From contig CAVRVS010000004.1 in the NCBI GenBank assembly GCA_963724705.1, positions 806,001-870,000 of the forward strand: a stretch of 64,000 bases of DNA. Reading direction: 5' to 3'. Shown here piece after piece: positions 35,404 to 43,904 of this stretch. The first letter of the stretch is position 1, and each line of letters opens with the position of its first letter. The notes beneath the pieces are model-generated. The model did no database searches. It was not told the DNA's origin and saw nothing but the letters and a program-made list of their open reading frames with translations. The stretch is from DASQPR01 sp963724705. Its GTDB lineage: Bacteria > Actinomycetota > Actinomycetes > Mycobacteriales > Micromonosporaceae. Both the position numbers and the translations under genes were made by a program.

Positions 35404-37314
35404 ATGTCCGTACCGCTTCGCCTCATCGGCCGGCGCCGGACCGCGACCCGGCCCTGGCCCGCGACCCGCCACCGGCCGGCAGTCCCGCACCGGCCTCCAG
35501 TCCCACGCCGGCCCAGCGGGCTCGTCGCGGCTTGTGCACCCCTCGGCGCTGCCATGGCGGTCGCGATGAGGGGAGAGTCGCGGTCGACGAGTCGGGGGTT
35601 GGCCGACACCGTTCCCGACGTCACGGTGATCGTTCCCGTGTACAACACGATGCCGTATTTGACGCGGTGTTTGATGTCGTTGGTGCGGCAGAGTATTGGT
35701 CGGTCGCGGTTGGAGGTTATCGCGGTCGATGATGGGTCGACCGATGGTAGTGGTGTGGTGTTGGACCGGTTCGTGCGCCGGTTCCCGGATGTGTTTACGG
35801 TGATTCATCAGCCGAATTCGGGTGGGCCGGCCGGGCCGTCGAATCGGGGGTTGCGGTTGGCGACCGGCCGGTATGTGTTTTTCCTGGGCGCCGATGATTA
35901 TCTGGGCCGCCAAGCGTTGGCGCGGCTGGTCGCCGCCGGCGACGAGTACGGCTCGGATGTGGTGGCCGGTCGGATGGTCGGCTGTAACGGCCGGTTCGTG
36001 CCGCAGGCGATCTTCGCCCGGACCGATCCGGATGTGGACCTGTACACCTCGGCGTTGCCGTTTGCCATGTCGAACACGAAACTGTTTCGCCGTAGCCTGC
36101 TACTCGAGCACGGCATCGCCTTCCCGGAATCGTTGCCGTTCGGCTCCGACCAGCCCTTTACCGTCGCCGCCTGCGTCCACGCGGCCAAAATCAGCGTGTT
36201 GGCCGACTACGACTACTACTACGCCGTACGCCGCCACGACGCCGCCAACATCACCTACCGCGCCAGCCACCGGCAGCGGCTGGCCTGCACCGCAGCGATC
36301 ATGGCCGCCACCGCCAACCTGCTGCCACCCGGACCCCGCCGCGACGCCATCCTGCACCGCAGCTTCGCCTCCGAACTCTCCAAACTCACCCGCCCCGACT
36401 TCCTCACCCTCGATTCGGCCACCCAACACGAGGTCGCCGCCGGCATCGCCACCCTGGCCGACCAATACCTCACCGACCCCATCGCCGAACGCCTCGACGT
36501 CAACCGCCGCCTACGCCTGCGCCTAGCCCAACACCACCACCACGACCACCTACGCACCCTCATCGGCCACAACAGCACCCACCAACCCCCACCCCTACAC
36601 CTCGACCCCCCCCACGGCGGCCGGCTCTACGCCACCTACCCCGGCTTCCGCCAAACACCCCACTTCCCCGACCCCTGGTACCTGGTCACCGACTCACCCA
36701 CCCACACCATCGCCCACCACCTCCAAGGCACGACCCTCACGTGGACCCGACACTCTCAGCGGCGGACCACGCTGACACTCGCCGCCCACAGCCCCCACCC
36801 ACACGCGGACTTCGCTACCGCCGACCTACGCCTGACCGTCGGCACAACAGAAGCGACGCTCTCGGCGTGCTCCGCCGACGCCGGCGGGACATTCGTGCGC
36901 GCTGAAATACCACTTCGCGACCTGCTCGCCGGCCGCCCGCGCTTGGCTAACACCCACGACGTGGTCATCCACACCGCCGACCCCACGCGCAACAGAAGCC
37001 CTATACCAGTACGAATCGGCCCGGACGCTGTCGGCCGACCCCGACTCAGGCTTGCCGGTCCACGGGCGTACGTCATCCGGCCGACCCACCGGGCTGACGG
37101 TGAAGTGGCCATCGACATCATCCCCGTCACGCCCGGTCGGATCGCCCGTCGGCTCCGGGCGATCCTGCCCGGACTTCGGCAGCGAGCGACATCGAGGACG
37201 CCGCACGCCGACCGCGGGCAACTCGTCGAACACGACCTTGCTGGCCATGTCGAACACGACCTCGCTGGGCAGGATGAGAATGCTCTGCAGACCGCGCGAC
37301 GAACATCCGCTTAG
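35404..37314 (+). CDS. Glycosyltransferase family 2 with long C-terminal region
   Basis: 636 residues. After an Arg/Pro-rich N-terminal tail of about 70, the GT-A domain reads VTVIVPVYNTMPYLTRCLMS, VIAVDDGSTDGSG, and FFLGADDYLGRQAL with the metal-binding DD. GSDQPFTVAACVHA follows, as in enzymes that glycosylate teichoic-acid-like polymers. Residues about 390-560 form a beta-rich extra domain and the end carries a VEHDLAG duplication. Acceptor unknown. An internal start giving MAVAMRGESRSTSRG is possible. Sequence composition shifts from G/T-rich codons near 35640-35880 to C/A-rich after 36180. Preceded by the BlaI-type operator. Confidence 0.8.
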   Translation: MSVPLRLIGRRRTATRPWPATRHRPAVPHRPPVPRRPSGLVAACAPLGAAMAVAMRGESRSTSRGLADTVPDVTVIVPVYNTMPYLTRCLMSLVRQSIGRSRLEVIAVDDGSTDGSGVVLDRFVRRFPDVFTVIHQPNSGGPAGPSNRGLRLATGRYVFFLGADDYLGRQALARLVAAGDEYGSDVVAGRMVGCNGRFVPQAIFARTDPDVDLYTSALPFAMSNTKLFRRSLLLEHGIAFPESLPFGSDQPFTVAACVHAAKISVLADYDYYYAVRRHDAANITYRASHRQRLACTAAIMAATANLLPPGPRRDAILHRSFASELSKLTRPDFLTLDSATQHEVAAGIATLADQYLTDPIAERLDVNRRLRLRLAQHHHHDHLRTLIGHNSTHQPPPLHLDPPHGGRLYATYPGFRQTPHFPDPWYLVTDSPTHTIAHHLQGTTLTWTRHSQRRTTLTLAAHSPHPHADFATADLRLTVGTTEATLSACSADAGGTFVRAEIPLRDLLAGRPRLANTHDVVIHTADPTRNRSPIPVRIGPDAVGRPRLRLAGPRAYVIRPTHRADGEVAIDIIPVTPGRIARRLRAILPGLRQRATSRTPHADRGQLVEHDLAGHVEHDLAGQDENALQTARRTSA

Positions 37315-37362
37315 ACTCTCAGGCGGATGGTCGACTTCGAGTCCGGCACGACGGGAGGGCAA

Positions 37363-37737
37363 ATGGCTGATACCCGCCGCCCCTCGGGTGCCCTCGAAGC
37401 CGAGATCATCGAGACGCTCATGGCCGCGGCCGAGCCGATGACAGCCGCCGAAGTGCGGTCAGCGCTCGACGACCGGCTCGCGTATACGACGGTGATGACC
37501 GTGCTCTCGCGCATCGCCGACAAGGGCCTCGCGATCAAGGAACGACGTGGTCGTGCCGACATCTATTCGCCGGTACGAGATCCCGCGGAGATCACCGCCA
37601 TGCGGATGCGTCGTCTCCTCGAATCCGATGACGATCGTGCGGGCGTACTGGTCCGGTTCGTCAGTTCGCTGTCCGGCGACGACGAGCGGCTGCTGCTCGA
37701 CCTGCTGGCGACTCCGGAGTCCGACCTGCAGGCGTGA
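37363..37737 (+). CDS. BlaI/MecI/CopY-family repressor (copy 1)
   Basis: 124 residues from ATG 37363 with GGGAGG just upstream. PSGALEAEIIETLMAAAEPMTAAEVRSAL, then YTTVMTVLSRIADKGLAIKE and ADIYSPV form the winged helix, with a helical dimerisation tail. Such repressors are inactivated by a partner M56 protease or a ligand; no M56 gene is adjacent here. The flanking genes both have the same palindrome upstream, making them likely targets. Confidence 0.9.
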   Translation: MADTRRPSGALEAEIIETLMAAAEPMTAAEVRSALDDRLAYTTVMTVLSRIADKGLAIKERRGRADIYSPVRDPAEITAMRMRRLLESDDDRAGVLVRFVSSLSGDDERLLLDLLATPESDLQA

Positions 37738-37775
37738 TCCGGCGCCGAAGTGCGGCGGGGCGAAACTCTCTCATC

Positions 37776-37797
37776 TACTACACAGCTCGTCGTAGTA
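37776..37797. promoter_or_regulatory. Putative BlaI-family operator (site 2)
   Basis: TACTAC-N10-GTAGTA, nearly identical to the site before the GT2 gene, including the shared TCTCATC prefix. Located 38 bp after the BlaI gene and 79 bp before the hypothetical gene at 37876. Confidence 0.65.
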
Positions 37798-37875
37798 CGG
37801 TCGGCCGTGCCGGGGCGTGCATGTGAGCGTCGCCTCTCGGCGTGACCTTGCGCGTATGAGACCGGGAGAGACGAG

Positions 37876-38571
37876 ATGAACGGCTGGCGCCCACGGCCTG
37901 CCACGCCACAATCCACGCTCGCTCATCGCAATCGCCTACGTCGATGCGAGCTCGTCGCCGGGAAGGTGTCGATCGACATCGCCACCGAGCTGGTGTCGAT
38001 CGGAGCGGGAGGGTCGTTGACCCGAGTGGTCTTCGTCCGCGAAGGCGGCCAGATCCACCTGGCCGATCCGGTCGGCACCGCGGTCGACCGATGGCAGCCC
38101 TCGTCGCACGGATCGACCACTCAGGATCTCACCGACGGCATTCACAACAGTCAGATCCGGGTGCTGCTGCGCAATCGGGCGACCGCCGCCGAAGCGTGGA
38201 TCGACGCGTCCCCGCGGGTCGACGCGATGCCGCCACACGGATCATGGCAGCTGCGGCACTTCACCGTCCGGTGGGTCGCGACCGCCGAGTTCGACGTCCT
38301 GGCGAGCATCCGCCCGCAGCCGTACACCGGCGCCTGGGACGTCTTCACGGTGTTGGACACGCTCGGAACCCGTACGTTCTGCTCGGTCGGCCCGCATCGA
38401 GATCGACGAGTTGACCCGACGTTGGCTCCGAGCCACGTGCCTCCGGGCATCCGGATCGATCCCGTGTTCAGTGGTCCCGGTCCGCGCCTGAGCTTGCGCA
38501 TCGACAGCGCGAATGAGCGGCGGTCCAGCGGTGACTCGACACGTGGTGCGCTGGATCAGATGACCGGATGA
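37876..38571 (+). CDS. Hypothetical protein in the BlaI-linked group
   Basis: 231 residues, soluble, no membrane segment or signal peptide, mixed beta-type sequence (VSIDIATELVSIG, LTRVVFVREGGQIHLADP, AEAWIDASP). No family recognised. A GAGACGAG stretch precedes the ATG. Its only functional clue is the operator shared with the GT2 gene, suggesting control by the BlaI-type repressor. Confidence 0.6.
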   Translation: MNGWRPRPATPQSTLAHRNRLRRCELVAGKVSIDIATELVSIGAGGSLTRVVFVREGGQIHLADPVGTAVDRWQPSSHGSTTQDLTDGIHNSQIRVLLRNRATAAEAWIDASPRVDAMPPHGSWQLRHFTVRWVATAEFDVLASIRPQPYTGAWDVFTVLDTLGTRTFCSVGPHRDRRVDPTLAPSHVPPGIRIDPVFSGPGPRLSLRIDSANERRSSGDSTRGALDQMTG

Positions 38572-38650
38572 CCCGTTGCCGCATTGCTGGATGGCGTTTT
38601 CGAGCCGTCACGCGGTCCACCGATCGGCCGCTGGAGAAGGGTGCGCTCCC

Positions 38651-39676
38651 ATGGGGCATCCGTGGCTGATCGTGCTGCTCAGCCTCGGCGCGGCATTCGT
38701 CTTTGCCATGTCCGGCACGCTCAAACACGTCAGCGCCGGCCACGTACCCGACGCTCAGACTCTCCGCCCCGGGCTGGTCGGCACGTTCATTCGCGCCACG
38801 TTGACGCACCGGCTCTGGCTGGGCGGAATCGCCTGTGACGTCGTCGGGCTCGCGCTGCAGGTCATTGCGCTGCACCTGGGGGAGTTGGCGGTCGTGCAGC
38901 CGCTGCTGATCTCCGGACTGCTGTTCACGCTGATTCTGCGCCAGCGCTACGAACGCCATCACATCACGGCGCGCGAATTCGCTTGGGGCGTCACGGTCAC
39001 CGCGGCGCTGGCCGGCTTCCTCGCGCTTGCGGCGACCGGCAGGTCGTCGGTTCGCCACGAGTCGATGGACCGGCTGCCGGCCGTCATTGCCGGCCTCGTC
39101 GGCCTGGCGTTGACCGCCGCATTCATCGAACTCGGCCGGCGGCAACGGGCACAGGGCCGGTCCGCGGCTCTCCTCGGCATCGCGGTCGGCATTGTCTACG
39201 CTGGTTCCGCCGCGATGCTCAAGGCGGTCACGGACATCGCCGTACGGTCGCCGCTCGCGCTCGTCACCAGTTGGCAGTTGTACGCATTTATCGTCCTCGG
39301 CGCCGCCGGGCTGCTGCTGAGCCAGCTTGCGTTCCAGGCCGGCCCCATCACCGCGAGCCTGCCCGCGACCGCGGCGATCGACCCGCTGCTGAGCATCGTG
39401 GTCGGCGTCAGCGTCTACGACGAACACATCCGCCGCGGTCCAGGCGGCGGTGCCGTGCTTGTCGCGCTCGTCCTCCTGCTCGGCGTGGCGGTGATGCAAC
39501 TGGCGCGCTCGCCGCAGCGTGATACGAAACGCCGAAGTTCAAAAGCGGCGGTTCCGGTGAGGCGCGCCGAATCCTTCGTTCGTCGGCCCGGACAGCGCGG
39601 ACATGTTGGCCGCAAGAGACTGGCCGAGGATCCGGTCATCGTCGGTGACGTTCCACCGGCCGGGCTCATCCGATGA
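38651..39676 (+). CDS. DMT-superfamily (EamA-like) membrane transporter
   Basis: 341 residues with about nine or ten membrane segments (WLIVLLSLGAAFVFAMSGTL, GLALQVIALHLGELAVVQPLLIS, LLLSQLAFQAGPITASLPA). The two halves each end with a motif like ELAVVQPLL or GPITASLPA, as in DMT or undecaprenyl-type flippases of the small-multidrug-resistance superfamily. The basic C-terminal tail of about 60 residues is cytoplasmic. ATG 38651 is chosen at the start of the first helix. Overlaps the GT4 gene by 4 nt, so a role in moving the glycosylated product or precursor is possible. Confidence 0.8.
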   Translation: MGHPWLIVLLSLGAAFVFAMSGTLKHVSAGHVPDAQTLRPGLVGTFIRATLTHRLWLGGIACDVVGLALQVIALHLGELAVVQPLLISGLLFTLILRQRYERHHITAREFAWGVTVTAALAGFLALAATGRSSVRHESMDRLPAVIAGLVGLALTAAFIELGRRQRAQGRSAALLGIAVGIVYAGSAAMLKAVTDIAVRSPLALVTSWQLYAFIVLGAAGLLLSQLAFQAGPITASLPATAAIDPLLSIVVGVSVYDEHIRRGPGGGAVLVALVLLLGVAVMQLARSPQRDTKRRSSKAAVPVRRAESFVRRPGQRGHVGRKRLAEDPVIVGDVPPAGLIR

Positions 39677-40824
39677 GAATCGTCCATGTCAGTGACTGCT
39701 ACCTCCCGCGGGTCGGCGGAATCGAACGGCAGATCCACGACCTTGCCGTCCGACAGCAGCAGAACGGCCACGACGTGGAGATCGTGACGAGCGTGGCCGG
39801 GTCGTCGGCATCGGGAGCCGACGGGATCGAGGTCCACCGCCCACGTCCGAGGCCCGGCGACGATCCGGCGACCATTCGCTACCTCTGGTCGGGACGGGGC
39901 CGACGCCATGTTCTGGACAGCGGCGCCGATGTCATACACGTACACGCGTCGACGATTTCGCCGTTGGCCTTCGCGACAGCGGCGGCAACCGCCCGGCTGG
40001 GCATTCCGACCGTCGTTACCGTCCATTCGTTGTGGGCGTACGCGTCCCCGATGTTCCGCTGGGCCGACCGCGCGCTGCGCTGGCGGGACTGGCCGGTGAT
40101 GTGGTCGGCGGTGAGTTCCGTGGCGGCCGAACCGCTTCGGCGCATTCTCCGGCCGGACGTGCCGGTGACGGTCCTGCCCAACGGCGTCGATGCGCAGGCA
40201 TGGCGGACACCGCCGACCGCCCACGACCCGAAGCACGTCGTCATGGCGAGCGTCGGCCGGCTGGCCGCGCGGAAGCGGCCGCGGCCACTGCTGCGGATCC
40301 TCCGCCATGCGCGTGCCGCGATCCCGGCTGACATCCGGATCGAAGCCGTCCTTGCCGGCGATGGCCCGTTGGCACCGTCGCTGCGCCGATATCTCGCGCG
40401 CCACGACATGACGGATTGGGTACGCCTGGTCGGAGCGGCGTCTCCCGAGGAGATCCGGCGGATCCACGCTCGAGCCGACTTCTACGTCGCCCCGGCGATC
40501 CTGGAATCGTTCGGCATCGCGGCTCTCGAAGCACGGTGCGCCGGATTGCCGGTGGTGGCCTATCGCGGCACGGGCATCGCCGACTTCGTTGTCGACGAGG
40601 TCGAGGGTCTGCTCGTGTCCGATGACGACGACATGGTCGAACGCATTGTGGCGCTGGCGACATCGCCCGAGACACTGAGCCGTATGCGCCTACATAATGC
40701 CACGACCGATCCGCCCGTCAGTTGGGCCGACACACTCCGACTCAGCGACGCGCTGTACGAGCGAGCGATCGGCCCGACCGCGAGCATCAGACCGACTACG
40801 GTCGACAGCGAGGCGATGGCATGA
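39673..40824 (+). CDS. Glycosyltransferase family 4
   Basis: 383 residues, GT-B fold. VSDCYLPRVGGIERQIHDLAV is the N-terminal glycine-rich loop; VTVLPNGVDAQAW and VGRLAARKRP begin the C-terminal donor domain; PAILESFGIAALEARCAGLPVV contains the E-x7-E nucleotide-sugar motif. Overlaps both the DMT gene and the PIG-L deacetylase by 4 nt. The pairing with a deacetylase is like MshA/MshB, where GlcNAc is added and then deacetylated, but the acceptor here is not known. Confidence 0.9.
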   Translation: MRIVHVSDCYLPRVGGIERQIHDLAVRQQQNGHDVEIVTSVAGSSASGADGIEVHRPRPRPGDDPATIRYLWSGRGRRHVLDSGADVIHVHASTISPLAFATAAATARLGIPTVVTVHSLWAYASPMFRWADRALRWRDWPVMWSAVSSVAAEPLRRILRPDVPVTVLPNGVDAQAWRTPPTAHDPKHVVMASVGRLAARKRPRPLLRILRHARAAIPADIRIEAVLAGDGPLAPSLRRYLARHDMTDWVRLVGAASPEEIRRIHARADFYVAPAILESFGIAALEARCAGLPVVAYRGTGIADFVVDEVEGLLVSDDDDMVERIVALATSPETLSRMRLHNATTDPPVSWADTLRLSDALYERAIGPTASIRPTTVDSEAMA

Positions 40825-41636
40825 ACCGTAGCGTCGTGTTCTTCCACGCCCATCCGGACGACGAAGCGCTGCTGACCGGCGGCACGATGGCGCGCCTGGC
40901 GGCGGAGGGCCACCGCGTCGTGCTCGTGACGGCGACGGCGGGCGAAGCGGGCCTCGCATCGGCTGAACTCAGCGCGGGCAACCGTCTCGGCGATCTTCGG
41001 CAGCGCGAGTTGTCTCGATCGGCCGAGATTCTCGGCTGCTCCCGCGTCGTCGTCCTCGGCTACGCGGACTCCGGCATGGCCGGACGACCGGCGGGAGCCG
41101 AGGATGCGTTCGCCCGGGTCGACCCCGAGACCGCCGCGCACCGGCTCGCGGCCGTGCTGGCTGAGGAGGACGCCGCCGCCCTGACCATTTACGATGCGGC
41201 CGGCGGTTACGGGCACCCCGATCACGTACAGGTGCACCACGTGGGTCGTCGCGCGGCCGCGCTCGCGAAAACCCCATTGCTCCTCGACGCCACCGTGGAT
41301 CGTCGAGCGCTGCAAAGAGCGGTCCGGGTCATGGCCTGGGCGAGGCCCCGCTCGCCGGATCTGCGAGCGTCGCGTTTCGCCCGCCTCTACACCGATCCGG
41401 GCGACATCACCCACTGCGTCGACGTGAGCGCGTACCTGGTGCAGAAACGCGAAGCGATGCGCGCGCACCTGAGCCAGACGACGGCGGATGGGATCGAGCG
41501 AAACCTGGCCTGGTTCCTCCGGCTACCGGCACCGTTGTTCCGGCTCGCGTTCGGCCGGGAATGGTTCGTCGAGCACGGTCGGCCAGCGGCGAAGCCACGG
41601 TCCGGCGACATCCTCGCCAGCCTGACCGGCGGTTGA
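40821..41636 (+). CDS. PIG-L family N-acetyl-sugar deacetylase
   Basis: 271 residues. HAHPDDEALLTGGTMARLA (zinc-binding His and catalytic Asp) and GYGHPDHVQVHHVGRR (third zinc ligand) are the LmbE/PIG-L motifs. The family removes acetyl from GlcNAc conjugates such as mycothiol precursors. Coupled by ATGA to the GT4 gene, implying sequential action on one glycoconjugate. Start at 40821; the longer frame from 40722 lies inside GT4. Confidence 0.9.
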   Translation: MNRSVVFFHAHPDDEALLTGGTMARLAAEGHRVVLVTATAGEAGLASAELSAGNRLGDLRQRELSRSAEILGCSRVVVLGYADSGMAGRPAGAEDAFARVDPETAAHRLAAVLAEEDAAALTIYDAAGGYGHPDHVQVHHVGRRAAALAKTPLLLDATVDRRALQRAVRVMAWARPRSPDLRASRFARLYTDPGDITHCVDVSAYLVQKREAMRAHLSQTTADGIERNLAWFLRLPAPLFRLAFGREWFVEHGRPAAKPRSGDILASLTGG

Positions 41637-41640
41637 CGGC

Positions 41641-42928
41641 TCACCGCAGAATGCCGGTGTGGCCGAGGGAATAGCGTCCGGGCTGCGGCCACACGCACAG
41701 GCCGTGCGGTTCGCCGCCGACCGGGGTCGTATGGATGAGCTTGCCGGTCGTGGTGTCGATGGCGTAGACCACGTTGTTGTAGCGGCCGCTCAGCCACAGC
41801 GTACGGCCGTCCGCCGAGATGCCGCCCATATCGGGCGTCGCATGGCCGGGGATCTTCCACTTGGCGATGAGCTTGTTGGTGGCGAAGTCGAGGACGGAGA
41901 TAGTGCCCTCGCCACGATTCGTGATGAACAGACGCTTGGAATCGCGGCTGACGTACAGGCCGTGGGCGCCTTCTCCCGTCGGCAGAAATGTCGGCGCCGC
42001 GAAGCGATCGTCGTGCAGTATCCACAGCCCGGAGCTCTGCATGTCCGCGATGTACCAGGTCTTGCCGTCCGGCGACACCTTGACGTCCTGCGGCATCGCC
42101 ATGCGCCGCGGCAGATGCAGTGTGGCGACGACCCGTTGCTGCTCGGTGTCGACCTTCAACAGGTCGCCGGAGAATTCGCAACTGACAATGAAATAGCGGC
42201 CGTCGCCGGAGAAGTCGGCGTGGTTCACCCCGTCGCACCCCACCGGAACAACCTTGCGGACCGCCATCGTGTGCGCATCGCGAAAGACGATCTGATGCGC
42301 CGCCTCGGACATGACGACGGCGAAGCGCCCGTCCGGGGTGAAGTACAGGTTGTACGGATCGTTGACGGCGACGGGGCGTCCGAATCGCCCGGTCTTCGCG
42401 TTGATCGGCGTGAGTGCGTTGCCGGTATCGCTGTTGACCCATAGCGTTTTCAGGTCGTACGACGGTACGACGTGCTCCGGACCCGCCGGCACGTGCACCG
42501 TACGTATCACGGTGAACGTCGCCGGGTTGATGACCGAGACTGTGTTGCTGGCGTGGTTCGGGACGTAGATGCGCGGGATGTCGCCGGCGACGGCGGCGGA
42601 CAACGCGTTTGGTCGGTCGGCGGCGTAGAGATCGTTGGGCGACAGCGGGGGCGGCATCCCCGGTAGCGGCGCCAGACTGTCGGGCGCACCGGCTCCGGAT
42701 TCGGTCGGCGGCCCGGTCGTGCTGGGGTTCCCGCTCGTGCCGGCGCTCGCACCCGGGCCCGAGTTTGCGCTCATACCGGGGTTGGCGCTCATGCCGGGCA
42801 TGCGGCATGTCGGCCATGGGGTCGGCGACCCGGGGTGGCGACGTCGACGTCGACGCGCACCCGGCCATAGTGATCGCGAGAATCGTCAGCAGTGCCGCCA
42901 GCCGCTCCCGACGTGGTTGCCGCGTCAT
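41641..42928 (-). CDS. YVTN-type beta-propeller lipoprotein, frameshifted near its N-terminus
   Basis: The propeller part (41641-42801 frame) has repeated IYVPNHASNTVSVINPATF, RLFITNRGEGTISVLDFAT and VVYAIDTTTGKLIHT blades of the YVTN/surface-layer family. It lacks a signal peptide in that frame. In another frame, from ATG 42928, lies a perfect lipoprotein leader (MTRQPRRERLAALLTILAIT, lipobox MAGC) that overlaps the upstream gene's stop by 4 nt. One surplus base at about 42795-42815, in an M-P-G-M-S-type repeat, separates them; the total span is 3n+1. Either a sequence error or a recent or phase-variable mutation. Role probably extracytoplasmic; ligand unknown. Confidence 0.75.
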
Positions 42929-43701
42929 GCGGCCACCAGTTGGCTCACGGTTGCCGTGTGCAGCCCGCGACTGTGCAAGCCGTCGAGGATCGGGTCGATC
43001 GCGGCGATGGTGACGGCGTGGCCGCAGTGCATGCTGACGATCGACCCGTTGCGGATCGCGCTGAGTGTGGCGTCGACGACTGTCGCGACCGGCGGATCGG
43101 TGTAGTCCAACGAATCGACGTCGTACGACAGGCAGGTTCGGTAGCCGGCCCGGGTGGCCTGCGCGCGGATGATGGGTGTGGCGTGTTGTGTCTGTGATGG
43201 GCGGAACCAGGTTCCGATCGACCCGGTCAGCCCGCGGAGCGTCTGCGCGCATTCGTCGATTTCCGCAAAGGCCTGCGCGCCGTTCATGCGCACGATGTCG
43301 AGATGGTGTTGTGTATGGTTGCCCAGCTCGTGTCCACCGTCGAGGATGCGACGGGCCATCGCCGGCTGGGCGGCCAGCCAACTGCCGACGGCGAGCACGG
43401 TCACGCGGACGCTGTGTGCTTCGAGCTTTGACAGCAGTTGCGTGACGAGGCTCGATTCGCCTTGGCCATGAAAGGTGAGGGCGACCGCGGGTCGATCACG
43501 TGAGCCGTGCGTCACTTCCGGCGGCAGGGGCGTCGCCGGGCTCGCGGTCGCGTTCGGCGCCGCGAGCGGCGACGGCGATCGGGGAGTCGCCGTGGCGGCC
43601 GGCGGCCGTGCGCGCACGGATGACGGTCGCGTGGCGCACGCGGCCGTGGTCAGACTCGCTCCCGCCGCGACTGCGGCGCGAAGAGCCTGCCGACGATTCA
43701 C
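42925..43701 (-). CDS. Polysaccharide-deacetylase-like (NodB) lipoprotein, altered active site
   Basis: 258 residues. The N-terminus MNRRQALRAAVAAGASLTTA with lipobox AAC looks like a Tat-type lipoprotein leader. The NodB fold is marked by ALTFHGQGES, GGHELGNHTQHH (zinc His129 and His133) and FRPSQTQ. The first motif should be TFDDG; here H78-G79 replace the two Asp, so the catalytic base and a metal ligand are missing. It may be a binding protein or use altered chemistry on peptidoglycan or polysaccharide. Coupled to the propeller lipoprotein. Confidence 0.78.
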   Translation of the reverse strand: MNRRQALRAAVAAGASLTTAACATRPSSVRARPPAATATPRSPSPLAAPNATASPATPLPPEVTHGSRDRPAVALTFHGQGESSLVTQLLSKLEAHSVRVTVLAVGSWLAAQPAMARRILDGGHELGNHTQHHLDIVRMNGAQAFAEIDECAQTLRGLTGSIGTWFRPSQTQHATPIIRAQATRAGYRTCLSYDVDSLDYTDPPVATVVDATLSAIRNGSIVSMHCGHAVTIAAIDPILDGLHSRGLHTATVSQLVAA

Positions 43702-43904
43702 GGCCGTCGGCCGGTCGCCGTCGGGCCGGGGAGATGAGACGACCAGCTCGCGAACGAGCGTGGCCGAAGCGCCGGCGGGATGCCCATTTCGCCAGGCTAC
43801 GTCCCAATTATGGGAAAGATCTCACGTTCGCCCATAGCCGCTAGACCGTCACGTGTTTGCGTCAGTCGGCGCGGCCGGCTGGGCGTCGTCAAGGGGTGAT
43901 GCCG

